Shown here piece after piece: positions 47,729 to 59,274 of a stretch of DNA of 64,000 bases. Below the pieces are notes generated by a model. That model had not been told where the DNA came from. It worked only from the letters and a program-made list of their open reading frames with translations, and searched no databases. Source of the DNA: Heterocephalus glaber (Eukaryota > Chordata > Mammalia > Rodentia > Bathyergidae). Made by a program: the position numbers and the translations under genes. Numbering within the stretch: position 1 is the first letter of the stretch; each line of letters begins with the position of its first letter. The DNA lies in contig NW_004624778.1 of assembly GCF_000247695.1 (NCBI RefSeq), positions 10,272,830 to 10,336,829 of the forward strand, given 5' to 3'.

Positions 47729-47821
47729 ATTTTTTTTTTTTTTTTTTGGTACCGGGGATTGAACTTGGGACCTTGTGCTTGTGAGGCAGGTAGCGGAACC
47801 ACTGAGCTAAATCCCCAGCCC
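47729..47821 (-). repeat. ID element with 14-bp target-site duplication (minus orientation)
   Basis: Plus strand reads a T18-like run, then 'GGTACCGGGGATTGAACTTG' and 'GAACCACTGAGCTAAATCCC', the complement of an ID. CAGTACACAATTCT flanks it at 47715-47728 and 47822-47835 without mismatch. The long T run suggests a young insertion. Confidence 0.92.
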
Positions 47822-48127
47822 CAGTACACAATTCTTATATGCACTAGAAAAAATTAGAGAATAATGAAGAGGATGAAATAGTGTATTCAAGAGAAGTTTG
47901 AACAGGAGCTCTAGAGGAAAAGATCCCACTGGGCACTAAGGTACATCCTCTGGGACACTTCAGACCTGTCCTGATCTAAAGAGATCCTAGAAAAAATGAA
48001 AATAAACCACATCATCTCCAAAGGAACAACCATTCCCATGCTTCTCATGTAGTCTTGGATGCTATAAGATGGTGGAGGTCTACAACATCCTGAGAGAAAA
48101 TGATTTTCACCCAAAATATCATCTCCC

Positions 48128-48305
48128 TAACCAATGATCCAACCAACAAACCAACAACCCACCAAACCAACAATCCAACAACCTATCAAACCAACCAACA
48201 ATCCAGCAACTCACCAAGCTAACAATCAATCAACAAACCAACAACCAACGCAACCAACTATCTGATCAATAATCCAACAACCCACCAAACCAATAATCAA
48301 GAATA
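48128..48305. repeat. Degenerate CCAA/CAACAA minisatellite-like tract
   Basis: About 180 bp composed of variants of 'AACCAACAA', 'CCACCAAACCAA' and 'AATCCAACAACC', with almost no G. The unit length is irregular (8-16 bp). Flanked by unassigned A-rich sequence. Confidence 0.85.
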
Positions 48306-49004
48306 AGAGAATAATTAAATGATTTATACTTAGCAGGGCTTCAAAACCTTCCCTCCTGTCCATCACTTCTTCAGAATTTGCTTCAGAATGAGTTCAAGAA
48401 TGAGGAAGGAGTAAACAGGAAAGAAACAGCTATGGGTCCTAAGCAAAGGTGAATCTAACCTAAAAAAGGCAGAGAGAGGAAGTTTTCAGACAGCTTCCAT
48501 GTGACTCAAGGAAGTAGCCTGTCCAAGTTGGCATAAGAAGATAAATGAAGATCTTAGAGGGACTGACTGATTGATTGGGAGGTATAGGCAAAAACTGGGC
48601 ACAGCAAAGATAAAGAGGATGAAGGAAAGATGGCTAGAAGCTCCAGGAAAAAAAATAGTATAAGAAAGGATCTGTACTCAGTTACCTCTCTGGCCTTCAG
48701 TGAGCATTATTGTCTCAATAATGGAAAATAATATTTGACAATCATCAAAATTTGAAGTCAACCTCCAAAGAAAGCCCCCAAAAAGGTTGGCTGTGGTTAT
48801 AAATAAAATGTAAATTTATTGGCCTTGACACTTATGACTTAACCTTTTGGATGACTGATGCCATAGGTTGGAGAAGGGAACTAGAAAGTAGGGGTTAATA
48901 GCCACATTTTGCATAGTGCAGGACCTAGACCCTGTCTATATTTTGTAGAAGAAATAGGTTACTTAAGTAATCTATACAAATAAGAACTAAAACTAGCAAT
49001 ACCT

Positions 49005-49452
49005 TTTGTATTAATCTGTTTTCTGTTGCTATAACAAAATATCTGTGGCTGGATAGATATAAAGAAAAGAGATTTATTTAGCTCACAGTTTTGAAGGCTG
49101 AAAGTTGAAGATTAGGTGTTCTTATCAGTTCAGCCTCTGGTGATGGCCTCCTTAGCTATATCATAACATGGCAGAAAAGCAGAGCAAAGGCCACATCAGA
49201 AGAGATCACATGGCAAGACAGAAAGCCAGAGAAATTAAGAAGTCAGGCTCTCTCTTTTACAACAACCTAGACTCATGGGAATTAATTCATTCTGGAAGAC
49301 CAGCATTAATCTTTTTTCACTCCCCAAGACATAACTGTCTCCTACTAGGCCCCACCTCTTAAAGGTTTCACTGCCTCAGTACTGCCATGTTGGGGTCAAG
49401 CCTCCAGCACATGAACCCTTGAGGGACAAACTACATGTAAACCACAGGATGC
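49005..49452 (-). repeat. MaLR-type LTR (minus orientation)
   Basis: Reads as the reverse complement of a MaLR LTR: plus-strand 'TCTGTTTTCTGTTGCTATAA', 'AGAGATTTATTTAGCTCACA' (complement of the AATAAA region) and 'TAGGCCCCACCTCTTAAAGG' near the other end. Confidence 0.75.
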
Positions 49453-51064
49453 TCAACTGGGGAAACATGGGATAGGGGCTGAGGAGATAGCAGAATCTTT
49501 ACCCACCAAAGCAAAACATCAGTGAAGACTGCCGAGAAGTGGTGAGTACAAAACAGCTGCATGCACAGATTACTAAAAGGTATAGGAGTAATTACCTAGA
49601 GACAACTGAGAATCAAAAGGAGTTGAGCAGGGTGAGAAGGCACAGGGCAGGGGACTGAGGTTTATTATTAGTAGAACCTTTTGTGATCTACTTGATTTTT
49701 CATATGCAAGAGGCAATGATCACAGGAGCTGAGAATGAGCATCTCATTATCCTTCTTTGTTCCCCCTTTTTATTCCATGGTCTCCTCTGTCTGCTCCCAG
49801 GTCTCACCCACTTCCTCTATCCACTCATTCACTTCACATGTGCATTCTAAGCCTGTGCAGAGATCATAGACTCATGAACACTGTTCTGGAGCTCAGCTTC
49901 AGCGAGCACAAAGGACCTCTTTGCCCAGGAAGTGACACTGGCCCAGGGGCCATGATGCCCAGTTGCTCTCTTGGCCTCATTACTAGGTTTCATGCCAAGT
50001 CCCCCAGACCCAGAAAAATGGGTAATGGGCTGGAGGAGAGGCCAGCTGGGGAGTTTTCAGGCATGACCTCCATCTGGCTGAGAGCACAGGCAGCAACTAA
50101 AGATTTTTCTTTAAAAATAAAGAAAATAAAACCAGTGATGGCAAACCTTCTAGAGCATTCAAAGATTACAAACAGCCAGCTGCAACATGTGTGTCATAGG
50201 TTTGCCACTACTTTTCTAGGGTGACTAAAATCAAGCATAAATAATTTTAACAAGAATTAGCAACAATACATTTTTGTAACAAATCATCCTGGAGAATTCC
50301 TCATGTATCTGACATTGTCAGGGAGTGAGGCATTTTTCCACGTGGGAATTTTCTGGCTGACTGATTTTACCATTGATTTTAGCAATTTTGAATCAAAATT
50401 ATTCCCGGATGAATCATACACCTTCCTGTCTCTTCAAACAGAACACCAGCTGACATTCTGTGTGCCGGAAGGGACATGAATGCATTTTTCCAGCTGCCTC
50501 CATCCACAGATGGGGTTTAACCTTTTCCTAATGACTCAAGGCCAGTGCAGGAGCCCTGTAAAGCCCTGAGGTGTCTCAGATGACATCAGGGCCACTCAGA
50601 TCAGAGGCCAGAATTTGGGGCTCTCCAATTTCATCCCCCAAGGACCTACTAACCATCTTCCTGAGGACTCAGAAAAGGAAGCACTGGACTTGCTGTTCCT
50701 TGACATTCTCCAGTCTCACACTGATGCCTCATCAATAGCCTGGTCTTACCTCTCCTTTCTTACCCTTTCAGAGCACAAAGAGGGCAGGTGCCATGAGAAG
50801 AGACAGGTTATACAAGGCCCAGCAAGGATGAGGTCACCAGCTGGATAGTTGTTCAACCCAGAAACCCAGCACAAGATGCCCTAAAAGCAGAACTAACACC
50901 AAATATGGTGAGACTAAAATACCACCAACAGGAGTCCATGACCAGGGACAACATGGGGAAATGTGAGGTTGTCCATCACACCATACAATGTTTGTGTTTA
51001 GGCTTATATCAAAGGGCCTGGGTAATTTCTCATCTGGCCCCCAAATATTAGCTGTGATAGGGAG

Positions 51065-51462
51065 TGTTATTAACTAAACTGCATCCCCTCAAAATTTATA
51101 TATTGCAATCCTATCCCCCAGTACCTCACAACCTCCAGTACCTCCAACTATGTTTGGAGGAAGGGTTTTTAAAGAGGTAATTAAGGTAAAAGGAAGCCAC
51201 TGGAGTGGACTCAATCCAACATGATTAGTGTCCTTATAAGAAGAGGAGATCAGGACACAAGATACAGACTGAGGGGTAGCCAAGTTAGGACACAGTGAGA
51301 AGGTGGCATCAGCAAGCCAAAGAGAGAGACCTCAGAAGAAACCAACTCTGCCAACACCTTGTTTTCAGACTTGTACACTCCCAAACGGTGTGAAATAAAT
51401 GTCTAGTGTTTAAGCCACCTCACCTTAGGGACTTTTTCACAGCAGCCTTAGCAAGCTGATCG
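51065..51462 (+). repeat. MLT1-type LTR (near full length)
   Basis: 'CTCAAAATTTATATATTGCA', 'GTGTCCTTATAAGAAGAGGA', 'CAGAAGAAACCAACTCTGCC', 'GTGAAATAAATGTCTAGTGT' and 'GCAGCCTTAGCAAGCTGAT' in the order expected for MLT1. Plus orientation. Confidence 0.88.
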
Positions 51463-51779
51463 GGGGATGAACACCAATATATAGAAAATCATGTAGAGCA
51501 GTGGAAGTATAGAGCAGGATGACCAGTTTATGGGTTTTCTTAACTCTTCCTGTCCAGACCTTGAGGTAACCCTGCAGAAACTGCACATTTTATAAATCTA
51601 AAAAACATATTATGCTCCCCTTGGAAACACTGAAGTGCTCTGAATCTCAACAAGAGTGCTCTGGATCTCCACAGTCAACACATAAGGACTTGAAATATTT
51701 GAATTCTGAGAAAAGATGGGCTCTCTGCTCATGAGCTTATGAGTTTGCTTCCTGACAGGTCAGGGTAGTCTTTTTCACT

Positions 51780-52235
51780 AAATCATAACTTCTCAGCAGA
51801 GTGTTCCAGGGCACCAATCACATCCCACTCCTGCTCAGAACCCTGCCCATGGGCTCCTGTGGCCCTCAGCTAAAATAAGGACAAAATCTAGATTTGGGTC
51901 TGCACTAGGGACTCCTCTGTCAGCACAGTTAGCCTTCAAGCTACTCTGGTCCTTCAGAGCTCAGGCACAGCAGGCTCCCCAGAGGTGCAAGGCCTTGTAT
52001 AAATGTTCTATCTGGATCTTTCTGGCCTAGTTAACACCTGTCACTCTGTAGACCAAAGCTCCACAGTCCCTTTCTCAGGAAAGCCCTGCCTGGCAACCCG
52101 CTCCTCACCCCAGCCTAGGTCAATTCCCTGTTGCCCCTTGTCCCCATAGGGTAATTACTTGTTCTTGTCTGTTTTCCCTGCTAAGCTGTGAGCTCCATGA
52201 GGGCCAGGAGCACAGTGGTGTGTGCTCTACCAAGG
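51780..52235 (+). repeat. L2 LINE 3' end
   Basis: 'TCAAGCTACTCTGGTCCTTC', 'GTATAAATGTTCTATCTGGA', 'CAGGAAAGCCCTGCCTGGCA', 'GTAATTACTTGTTCTTGTCT' and 'AAGCTGTGAGCTCCATGAGG' fit the L2 3' region. No intact frame. Confidence 0.7.
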
Positions 52236-52369
52236 GTGGGTGGATTCCATAGGAGGGGGGCTGCCTCATGTGTTCATCTATAGGGACAGTGACAGACACT
52301 GGTTAATTACAGACTTGGCCTCACCCTTAGGGCTCTCCAGCAGCTGCTAAGCTTTGGAATCTGCCAAAG

Positions 52370-52725
52370 TTTAGATCTAAAGTGTCCATCCCTCAAGGGC
52401 CCATGTGCTGAAGGCTTGTTCCCAGAGTAATGCTTTGGGAAGGCTGTGAAAGCTTTAAGAGGTAGGACCTAATGGGGAATCTCCAGGTCATTTGAGGTGT
52501 GTGGCTGAAGGAGATTGCAAGACTTTGGTCTTTTCCCCTTTCTCTTCACATCCCAGCCATAAGGTAAGCAGCTTTGCTCCAACTCATGCTCCCTGCCATG
52601 ATGTGCTGTCTCACCACAGGCCCAAAGCAATGGGGCCAACAGATGGTGGACTGAAACCTCCCAAACTGTGAACCAAAATAAACCTTCCTTCTTTACAGGT
52701 TGATTTTCTCAGGTGTTGTTAAGAA
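52370..52725 (+). repeat. MaLR-type LTR (near full length)
   Basis: 'CAAGGGCCCATGTGCTGAAG', 'TTAAGAGGTAGGACCTAATG', 'ATGATGTGCTGTCTCACCAC', 'GTGAACCAAAATAAACCTTC' and 'GATTTTCTCAGGTGTTGTTA' in MaLR order, plus orientation. Shares its 3' half with 18670-18829. Confidence 0.85.
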
Positions 52726-53215
52726 AAGGCTCAAGAAGGTAAGTAATTTGCCTAATAGTTCAGAGGTGTTAATGCCCAGAGATGCCTTCAGGTCCCAAGT
52801 CTGCATGACTCCAAGGTACATGCGCTCAGGCTGACCCCCATACCTGAAATCACAGGAGATATGGTTTCTGCCCGTGGGCCTCAGGCAGAGGGTCCTGAGG
52901 TGCTGTCTATATGAACACCCAAAATTGCTTGCCTTTGAATAAATTATATTTTGTCCATATCCAGATGTAACTGTTTCCAAATAAATACAGATCCTTTCAT
53001 GATTAATACAATACAGCCCTGCCTAAAGGGGTCTGCTGAATTCAAGGCAGTTCTATATAGAGGGAAAACTTGGGTGAGCACACACACACTAAAACACATA
53101 GCATCTAATGTGCTGTTCCTTCTTCAAGTTGAAAGAGACCCATAGGAGATACGCTGTTGAATGGGGTGGGGAACACAGTTCCTTTACAATTTGTGTAAAA
53201 CAAAAGGTATTTAAA

Positions 53216-53400
53216 GAAGCCAGATGTGGTGGTACATGCCTGTAATTCCAGGCATACTCAGCATACTCAGGAGGCTGAGGCAGGAGGATGATAAGTTGAA
53301 AGGGAGCCTGGGCAATTTAGCAAAACCCTGTCTCAAAATAAAAAATAAAAATAGCTGGGAGTGTAGCTCAGTGCACAGAGAGCTTGCCATTCACAGATGC
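53216..53400 (+). repeat. B1-ID dimeric SINE
   Basis: B1 half: 'GCCAGATGTGGTGGTACATG', 'CAGGAGGCTGAGGCAGGAGG', 'GCAAAACCCTGTCTCAAAAT'. ID half: 'AGCTGGGAGTGTAGCTCAGT', degraded after 53380. Plus orientation. Confidence 0.8.
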
Positions 53401-53938
53401 CTGCTTGGGCTCAGACTTTCTCTGCAAGGACGCACCGGGCCTCTCTGTAGATGAGAACTTGGAGGCTCTGAGAAGGAGACATTTCACTGTATACTCTTCT
53501 GGACCACTTGAATTTTGTATCACTTAAATAATTAAAAAATCAAAACTTTTAATGAAATTAAAAATTTAAAAGGTGATAGCAAGAGGGCAACACTTAACCC
53601 TGTGGTGCAAAGTACTGAATTTCAGGCAAGACACTCCCGTGCCCTCTTTGATTTCTACACAACAGGAGCCCAGCGATGATAATCATGAAGACGGGTAATT
53701 GAAACCGGAACTTTAACACCAGAGTCACCAGAGGTGACCTTGCAAACCTGGCCTTTTGTCATAAAACAGCTTCCAGAGCTTTCCAAATGCCAGGGTCTTG
53801 GGGAAGGAGATCTAATTTTTCTTCCACTGGATCCACCTCGAGTTTCCTGTTCCTTCTATCTTTGACCCCACCCCCATCTGGCCCAGCCCCACCTTCCACA
53901 TGCACCTGTCACCCACCACCCAGCCCAGCCACACTCAC

Positions 53939-54031
53939 ATGGACAGCACCTTCACCTCCAGTATCTCCTGCCTCAGCTCCAGGCATCTTGTGGAGTTATA
54001 TTCAAAAGGCCCTTCATAAAATTCAAAGTAC
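53939..54031 (-). CDS. ST8SIA5: ST8SIA5 exon (stem region, first coding exon present here)
   Basis: 93-nt exon, minus strand, acceptor TTCTCAG and donor GTGAGT. The first G completes Arg from the missing upstream exon, then YFEFYEGPFEYNSTRCLELR and QEILEVKVLS follow, ending two bases into Met (AT|). It encodes the lumenal stem with an N-glycosylation sequon (NST) and a Cys. Both ends are phase 2. The 31-residue size matches the difference I remember between the medium and short mouse isoforms, so this may be the skipped exon (inference). Gln replaces the remembered human His in ELR(H/Q)EI. Confidence 0.95.
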
Positions 54032-55398
54032 CTGAGAACCAACAAGGACAGGGTTACACAGAGAAGCAGGCCTGGTTTTTGGGGGCCTGCCAACGATCCT
54101 GCTGGGGGAGGGGATCTGTTCCAGTCAAACAAATAAACCAAACCAGCCCCACCCCAGCAGAGTCCAGGATAGCAGGCTCCAGGCAGGTGGTCAGTTACTG
54201 GAACTCTTTGCTGCCCCAGTCTGTAAGTTATTACAGCAGCAAGAATCCATTTCAGCAACTAAAATGCTTCTGCATTTGGTTCCAAGTTTGTGCAGTGAAG
54301 GAGGGGGAGAGGAGCTGAGACGCGATGTGTGCTGTGATCAGACATTGCTGGAGATCAGAGCCATTCAGACAGGCAATGAGCCAGCAGGCCTCTGGCTGTC
54401 CTGCCACTTCCTGCCCTTTTCTCTTTTCTCTTCTTGGAACAATGTCCTACAACACAGCCATAGACAGAGCTGAGATTTCCACTGAGATTTGCACTTTACT
54501 TTGCAAAGCATATCCAATTCCATCAGCTCACTTGAAGCTCATATTCATGCTGGGATGTTGGAGATTGATGTTTTTCTCCCCACTTAGCAGCTGAGAAAAC
54601 TGAGGCACTGCAGACAGAGCCCCAGGTCATACTGTCAGCATAGGACAGGATGAGGGCTTAGTCTCTGTCCAACTGCAGAGGACCCCAAGTCCTTTCCAAT
54701 GCCAGCTGGCTCCAGGGCACATCGCAGCCACCACAGAGCACTGCTGCCAGCTTCATGCAGAAAAGAATACCAGTTACATTTACAGCCAACACTCACCGAG
54801 CCTTTCCTATGGGACACAAGCTGGGCCCAGCATTCACTTTTCATCTTTCTAACTGGCCTGTGAAGTGATCACCACAAGCATCCCAGGCCCTGGGAATAAA
54901 CTGATCTCCCCAGAGCCACACAGCTGGAAGATAGCAGAGCTGCACATTAACTCAAAGCTGCTCTTGCCCCCACTGGCCTAGAAGGACAGCTGGTGTCTTC
55001 CAGAGAGGGCCCTCTGGCCTCTCACACCATGAGTGAGGAGCTGCCTCCTGGGACAGAGGCCAAGTGACCCTCTCTCCACAGCCTCTCTCGTCAGGGATGA
55101 TTCATCACCTAGGGCAGAGTTTGCTAGGAGAGCTGGGTCCCAGGACAGACTCAATCAGGAATTGAGAAGCCTGCAGGGCCATGGCACTCTAAACGTGACT
55201 CAGTGGCATCTTGATGGGTAATCTTATGAATCAGGAGTGAGAGAGGCACCCTAAGGGCTGATACAGAGCCAGGACCAAGGATGGGGAACACGGGCACCCT
55301 GGAGCATGTCCCAGCACTGGCGGCAGCAGATTGCACATGTACTTCCCACACTAAGCTCATGTGTACAAACATATGAACATGATGCTTCAGAAATCCTG

Positions 55399-55506
55399 AA
55401 ACATTGTCAGGTGACACAGGCCTGTAAACCCAGCACAGGGAGGCTGAGACAGATGGATAGCACGTTCAAGGCCAGCCTGAGCTACATAGCAAGACCCTGC
55501 CAAAAA
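55399..55506 (+). repeat. B1-like SINE
   Basis: 'GGTGACACAGGCCTGTAAAC', 'GGGAGGCTGAGACAGATGGA', 'CAAGGCCAGCCTGAGCTACA', 'TAGCAAGACCCTGCC' then a short A tail. Plus orientation. Confidence 0.8.
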
Positions 55507-55569
55507 AATGAAATCCTAAAACATTTATTAAATATATTGGGTTCTTTTTAATATGTTTGTATCTTAGTA

Positions 55570-55695
55570 GCCAGCTGTGGTGGCACATACTTGTAGTTTC
55601 AGCTGCTTAGAAGGCTGAGCCAGGAGGATCACTTGAGCCCAGGAGTTCAAGACCAGCCTGAGCAACATAATGAGACCTCATCTCAATCAATCAAT
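55570..55695 (+). repeat. B1/Alu-like monomer SINE
   Basis: 'AGCCAGCTGTGGTGGCACAT', 'CAGGAGGATCACTTGAGCCC', 'AGGAGTTCAAGACCAGCCTG', then (AATC)n. It keeps the 'CACTTGAGCCCAGGAGTTC' segment typical of older 7SL monomers. Plus orientation, just after another B1. Confidence 0.8.
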
Positions 55696-55817
55696 CTATT
55701 TTAAGGCATCTTAAATATAATTTCATATTTAATACTTTAAAGTTACATTTGTAAATATTTATTCTTAATTTAAATATTTAATAGGTAATTTTAAGTACTA
55801 TACTTATTTAAATAATT

Positions 55818-55923
55818 TTTAAAAAATATTAATATATCTTATACAACAAATTGGCTCCTATTTACAAAATAAATAGGCTCCTTTAAAAAATAGTAATATA
55901 TCTTATACAACAAATTGGCTCCT
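55818..55923. repeat. 42-bp direct repeat with 64-bp period
   Basis: A 42-bp block (55818-55859) recurs at 55882-55923 with one mismatch (TATT versus TAGT). Shared core: ATATATCTTATACAACAAAT then TGGCTCCT. AT-rich surroundings. Confidence 0.93.
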
Positions 55924-56029
55924 CATGTCATAAAAGAATTCGGGCAGAATTAATAAGAACTAGGAATGGAGGAGCCTTAAAATATCAAACTCATCTTTTC
56001 CTCTCTGTTCCCCTTGTGTTTGGAAACTC

Positions 56030-56270
56030 CTTTCTCTGTCTTTCTCATCTAGCAAACTCATATTGATCCTTCAGTACCCAGCCCAAATGCGCACACTTCT
56101 GGGAAGACTTCTGTGACCCCTACTCCAGGGCTCACTCTGTGCACTCTCTCAATAAAGGTAAATAACATTGTATTGCAATATTTTGCTTATATATCTGCAA
56201 CCCTTCCACACTGAGCATTTCAAACACAGGACCATGTACTTGTTATCTCTACCTTCTGTACTACAGTGGC
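56030..56270 (+). repeat. L2-like LINE fragment
   Basis: 'TTGATCCTTCAGTACCCAGC', 'GGGAAGACTTCTGTGACCCC' and 'GCTTATATATCTGCAACCC' resemble the L2 3' region, plus orientation. Confidence 0.55.
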
Positions 56271-56514
56271 AAGAAAGTTAAAGACTGCATTTCCCACACT
56301 CCTTTGCAGCTAGGGCTCTTGGTGCAATTTAGGTTCATCCAATCAGATGCATTTGCAGGAGTCAGCTGTTACTGTACCTGAGAGAGAGGGCAAGGCACAA
56401 AACAAGGTTTTCCTGGTGAGATAATGCAACAAGGTGGCATGGCTCTTGGAAATTGCACTAGTAGCAGTGCCTTCCTGATTATATCAGGGGCAGCAGCTTT
56501 CATGAGTAGCCCCA

Positions 56515-56700
56515 CTTTTAAAAAATTCATTAATTTTATTAGTACATTTTAGGTATACAATATGTTGACATTCATTATTAAGAATTTGTATCTTTACATA
56601 ATATATCTTGGTTCTTATTTTTTCCCCCATTCCCCTGCCCTCCCTTCAACTCCTCCCCCCTCTCTATTTACAAAGACTTTCTTTCCATTTTTTCCTTTAT
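56515..56700 (-). repeat. L1 3'-UTR-like end (minus orientation)
   Basis: 'TTAATTTTATTAGTACATTT', 'TAGGTATACAATATGTTGAC' and the pyrimidine-rich 'CCCTCCCTTCAACTCCTCCC' mirror, in complement, the element at 63590-63840. Shared layout suggests the same L1 lineage. Confidence 0.55.
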
Positions 56701-57419
56701 GAATGGCCCCACTTTACAATGCAGTTTAGGTCCTGTAAGCTTAGCCATTTCTTCAGTTTTCCCAAGGATTCTGGGCTACCTGTTCCCTTGCCTTTTCTCC
56801 TTCAACTAGCCAACATGGATTCTGCAACCAAGAAATAGTAGTCAGCCTGGGGCCACCAAACAAGCCCATGACTTTGGCTCTAACTCATGTAGTTTTCCAG
56901 TCACACTGTGGTAAGTGAGGTCTAGTGTCTTACCACAAACATTTTTATTTGCAGCCAGAACCAGTGTCACTAAACTGTGGGAATCCACTGTGTTAGGCAA
57001 AGTGATACAGGATCATGGGTTGCTGCTAGAAAAAGAAAAAGTCCCTACACAAATGATACCAGAGATAATTAGAAGAATTATCCTAGAGTCCTCAGGGAGC
57101 TGAGAGATTTGCAGACACATCTCCAGTGTTGGTGCAAGCCAGCTATGTGATCTTGGATAAATCATTTCCCCTCCCTGTGTCTTTTTCTCCCCCTGAAAAC
57201 AATCTGTTTGAATGAGGACAGCATCTTCCCTTTGACTAGCTGACCCTCCAATTTCCTCCTCAAAGTTGTCCCACCTTGCCTCTTCCAGCCTTTGCTTGGC
57301 TCCCATTTCTCCTGAATCTGTTTCAAACCAGACAGTAGACTGATTCCAAATAGTCTTGTGCCACATGTCTAGTGGCTCACAAGAAGAGAGGCTTTCATAC
57401 TGGGCTCACATCCTTCATC

Positions 57420-57745
57420 AGGCACTGCAATGATCTGAATGTTTGTATCCACCCCCCAGTTTGAGATCCTAACCCCCAAGGTGATGGTGTTAGGAAGTGA
57501 GCCCTTGGAAGGTGATGGGGGTAGAGTCCCCATGAATGGAATAGTGCCCTTATAAAAGTGGTCTGAGGGAGACCCCTTGTCCCTTCCATCATGTGAAGAT
57601 ACTGCTAGAAGGTCCTGTCATGAACCAGAAAGTAGGCCCTCACCTGAATCTTGGCTTCCAGCTTCCAGAAATGTGACAAATACATTTGTTGTTTATAAGC
57701 CACCCAGTCTGTGATATTTGGTTATAGCAGCTAAGATAGCCACTT
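57420..57745 (+). repeat. MaLR-type LTR (near full length)
   Basis: 'GCAATGATCTGAATGTTTGT', 'GAAGTGAGCCCTTGGAAGGT', 'AGTGCCCTTATAAAAGTGGT', 'CATTTGTTGTTTATAAGCCA' and 'TTATAGCAGCTAAGATAGCC' in the expected order, plus orientation. Confidence 0.85.
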
Positions 57746-57755
57746 TTGGGCTATC

Positions 57756-57945
57756 ATTTCTCTAAGGCTTAGTTTTCTTACCTGTAAGATCAGCAAAAGT
57801 AGGGCAGCATGGAAGTGACAAGAGTTGAGATGAGACTTAAGTGAGCATTTATTTCTCTAAGCCTTAGTTTTCTTATCTGTAAGATCAGCAAAAATAGGGA
57901 AGCATGGAAGTGACAAGAGTTGAGATGAGACTTAAGTGAGCATTT
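57756..57945. repeat. 95-bp tandem duplication
   Basis: Copy 1 (57756-57850) and copy 2 (57851-57945) are head to tail with about four mismatches (GGCTT/GCCTT, TACC/TATC, AAAGT/AAAAT, GGGC/GGGA). The unit includes MIR-like 'CTTAGTTTTCTTACCTGTAA'. It starts just after the LTR at 57420-57745. Confidence 0.95.
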
Positions 57946-59274
57946 CTGCAAAGCACTAGCACACATGAAATACCAAGAAATGTTCACTTTCATCGTCCCC
58001 TTTACTCCTGCTACTAAAGGGCAAGTGCTCCCAATAGTTGCCACAGGGAGGCCCAGGGAGTCAGAGACTTGCTTTCCAGGCCCTTAGCTGGCTGATGGCA
58101 GAGCTGAGTCAGGGATGAGTAACTCCGGAAGCTTGTCCACCATCTGTTCTGGTGACACTCCCCTTCTGCTGAGATCAGTAAACCTCCCCCTTCCACCCTG
58201 TGTACTGATAAAGCGAAGCTCTGCTTGGGTGTGGGAATGTCCTTGATCACCCATCTCGCTGCAGCTCCATGCACTAACCATGTGTTCCTGAGCCTTTGAC
58301 CCCTGGGGCCTTGCCCATCCTGGAGCTACTGTTTCTCCAAAGGACAGCCTGCTCCTAGAGACAGTAGGAGACTAACCTACAAGTGCATCTTTCATATGCA
58401 ACCCAACCAATCAGAGCTGTGCCCTAGACCACCTCCTCCATCTAGTTTCCACATTCTGGGCTACCTAATCACCTGGGGCCAGGTACTAGGCAACTAGGGA
58501 CAGGCTTTACACCTGAAGCCTGATGAAATTATCCAAAGGAGTCAACCCTAGCCTGGATGCCCTGCCTCCCCAGTTCCTGCCCATGGAAGGCTCCGGCCCA
58601 CATTTACCTTGTGCTTCCTTGGCCTTCTGACTGACCCTGGTGTGGCCCAGGTGGCCCTGCATGGCATGCCTGCACTGCCTCTTGTCTGCAGGAATCTGTG
58701 AGTATTATCTGTGATAATGGGTAGGAGTCAGATATGAACATCTGAGGTGCAGAACAGGAGGTAGAGCACGAGGGACTCCATGAGATGTTGGGGAAGAGAG
58801 CAGACAGAGGAGAAAAGAAGAATGAACATAGGACTGAGGTCAGCTCTAGGTTTAGGTGGTAGCAGAGGGGACAGAGAAGGAAGACATTCAGGGGTTGGGG
58901 AGGATTATTGTGACATGGGAGGTGAGAAACTTCAACCTCAGCTTGTGCTAAGGCTGCCATTTTCTGACCATGTGTCCTATTGACACAATCAGAGACCACC
59001 ACGGGGACAGAGGACACACAAACTCCTGAGCTCCTAACCTGTTACTCATTTTAAAAACATGATTTGTGTTTTCTTCTGAGGAAGGAGGACTTAAAAGTGG
59101 TTTTTGCTTAATTAAAAAAAGAAAATAGTGATTTGTTACTTGGGCCTACAGATGCCCAATAGGTACTAAAAACAGAGCAAAGCTTGACCTTCATTAATTA
59201 CCTTGAAGCTCTGGGTCAGATCCTTGCTCAGTTCTGCATATAGGCATGTTAATCATTTGGGGAACGTTTGTCTA

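Larger units (their letters stand above)
43213..53938 (-). other. ST8SIA5: ST8SIA5 large intron
   Basis: 10.7-kb intron between two stem exons, donor GTGAGT (53938-53933). Holds MIR, MaLR LTRs, an ID SINE with a duplication, a CCAA-rich minisatellite-like tract, an L2 tail and a B1-ID SINE. The A-rich 47080-48800 block looks like a decayed repeat but I cannot assign it. The known 36-residue optional exon of the long isoform might lie in this intron or the next; I could not find it. Confidence 0.75.

Noticed and set aside
48128..48305. CRISPR-like array
   Set aside because: Irregular short CCAA-rich units without constant repeats and unique spacers, in a mammalian intron.
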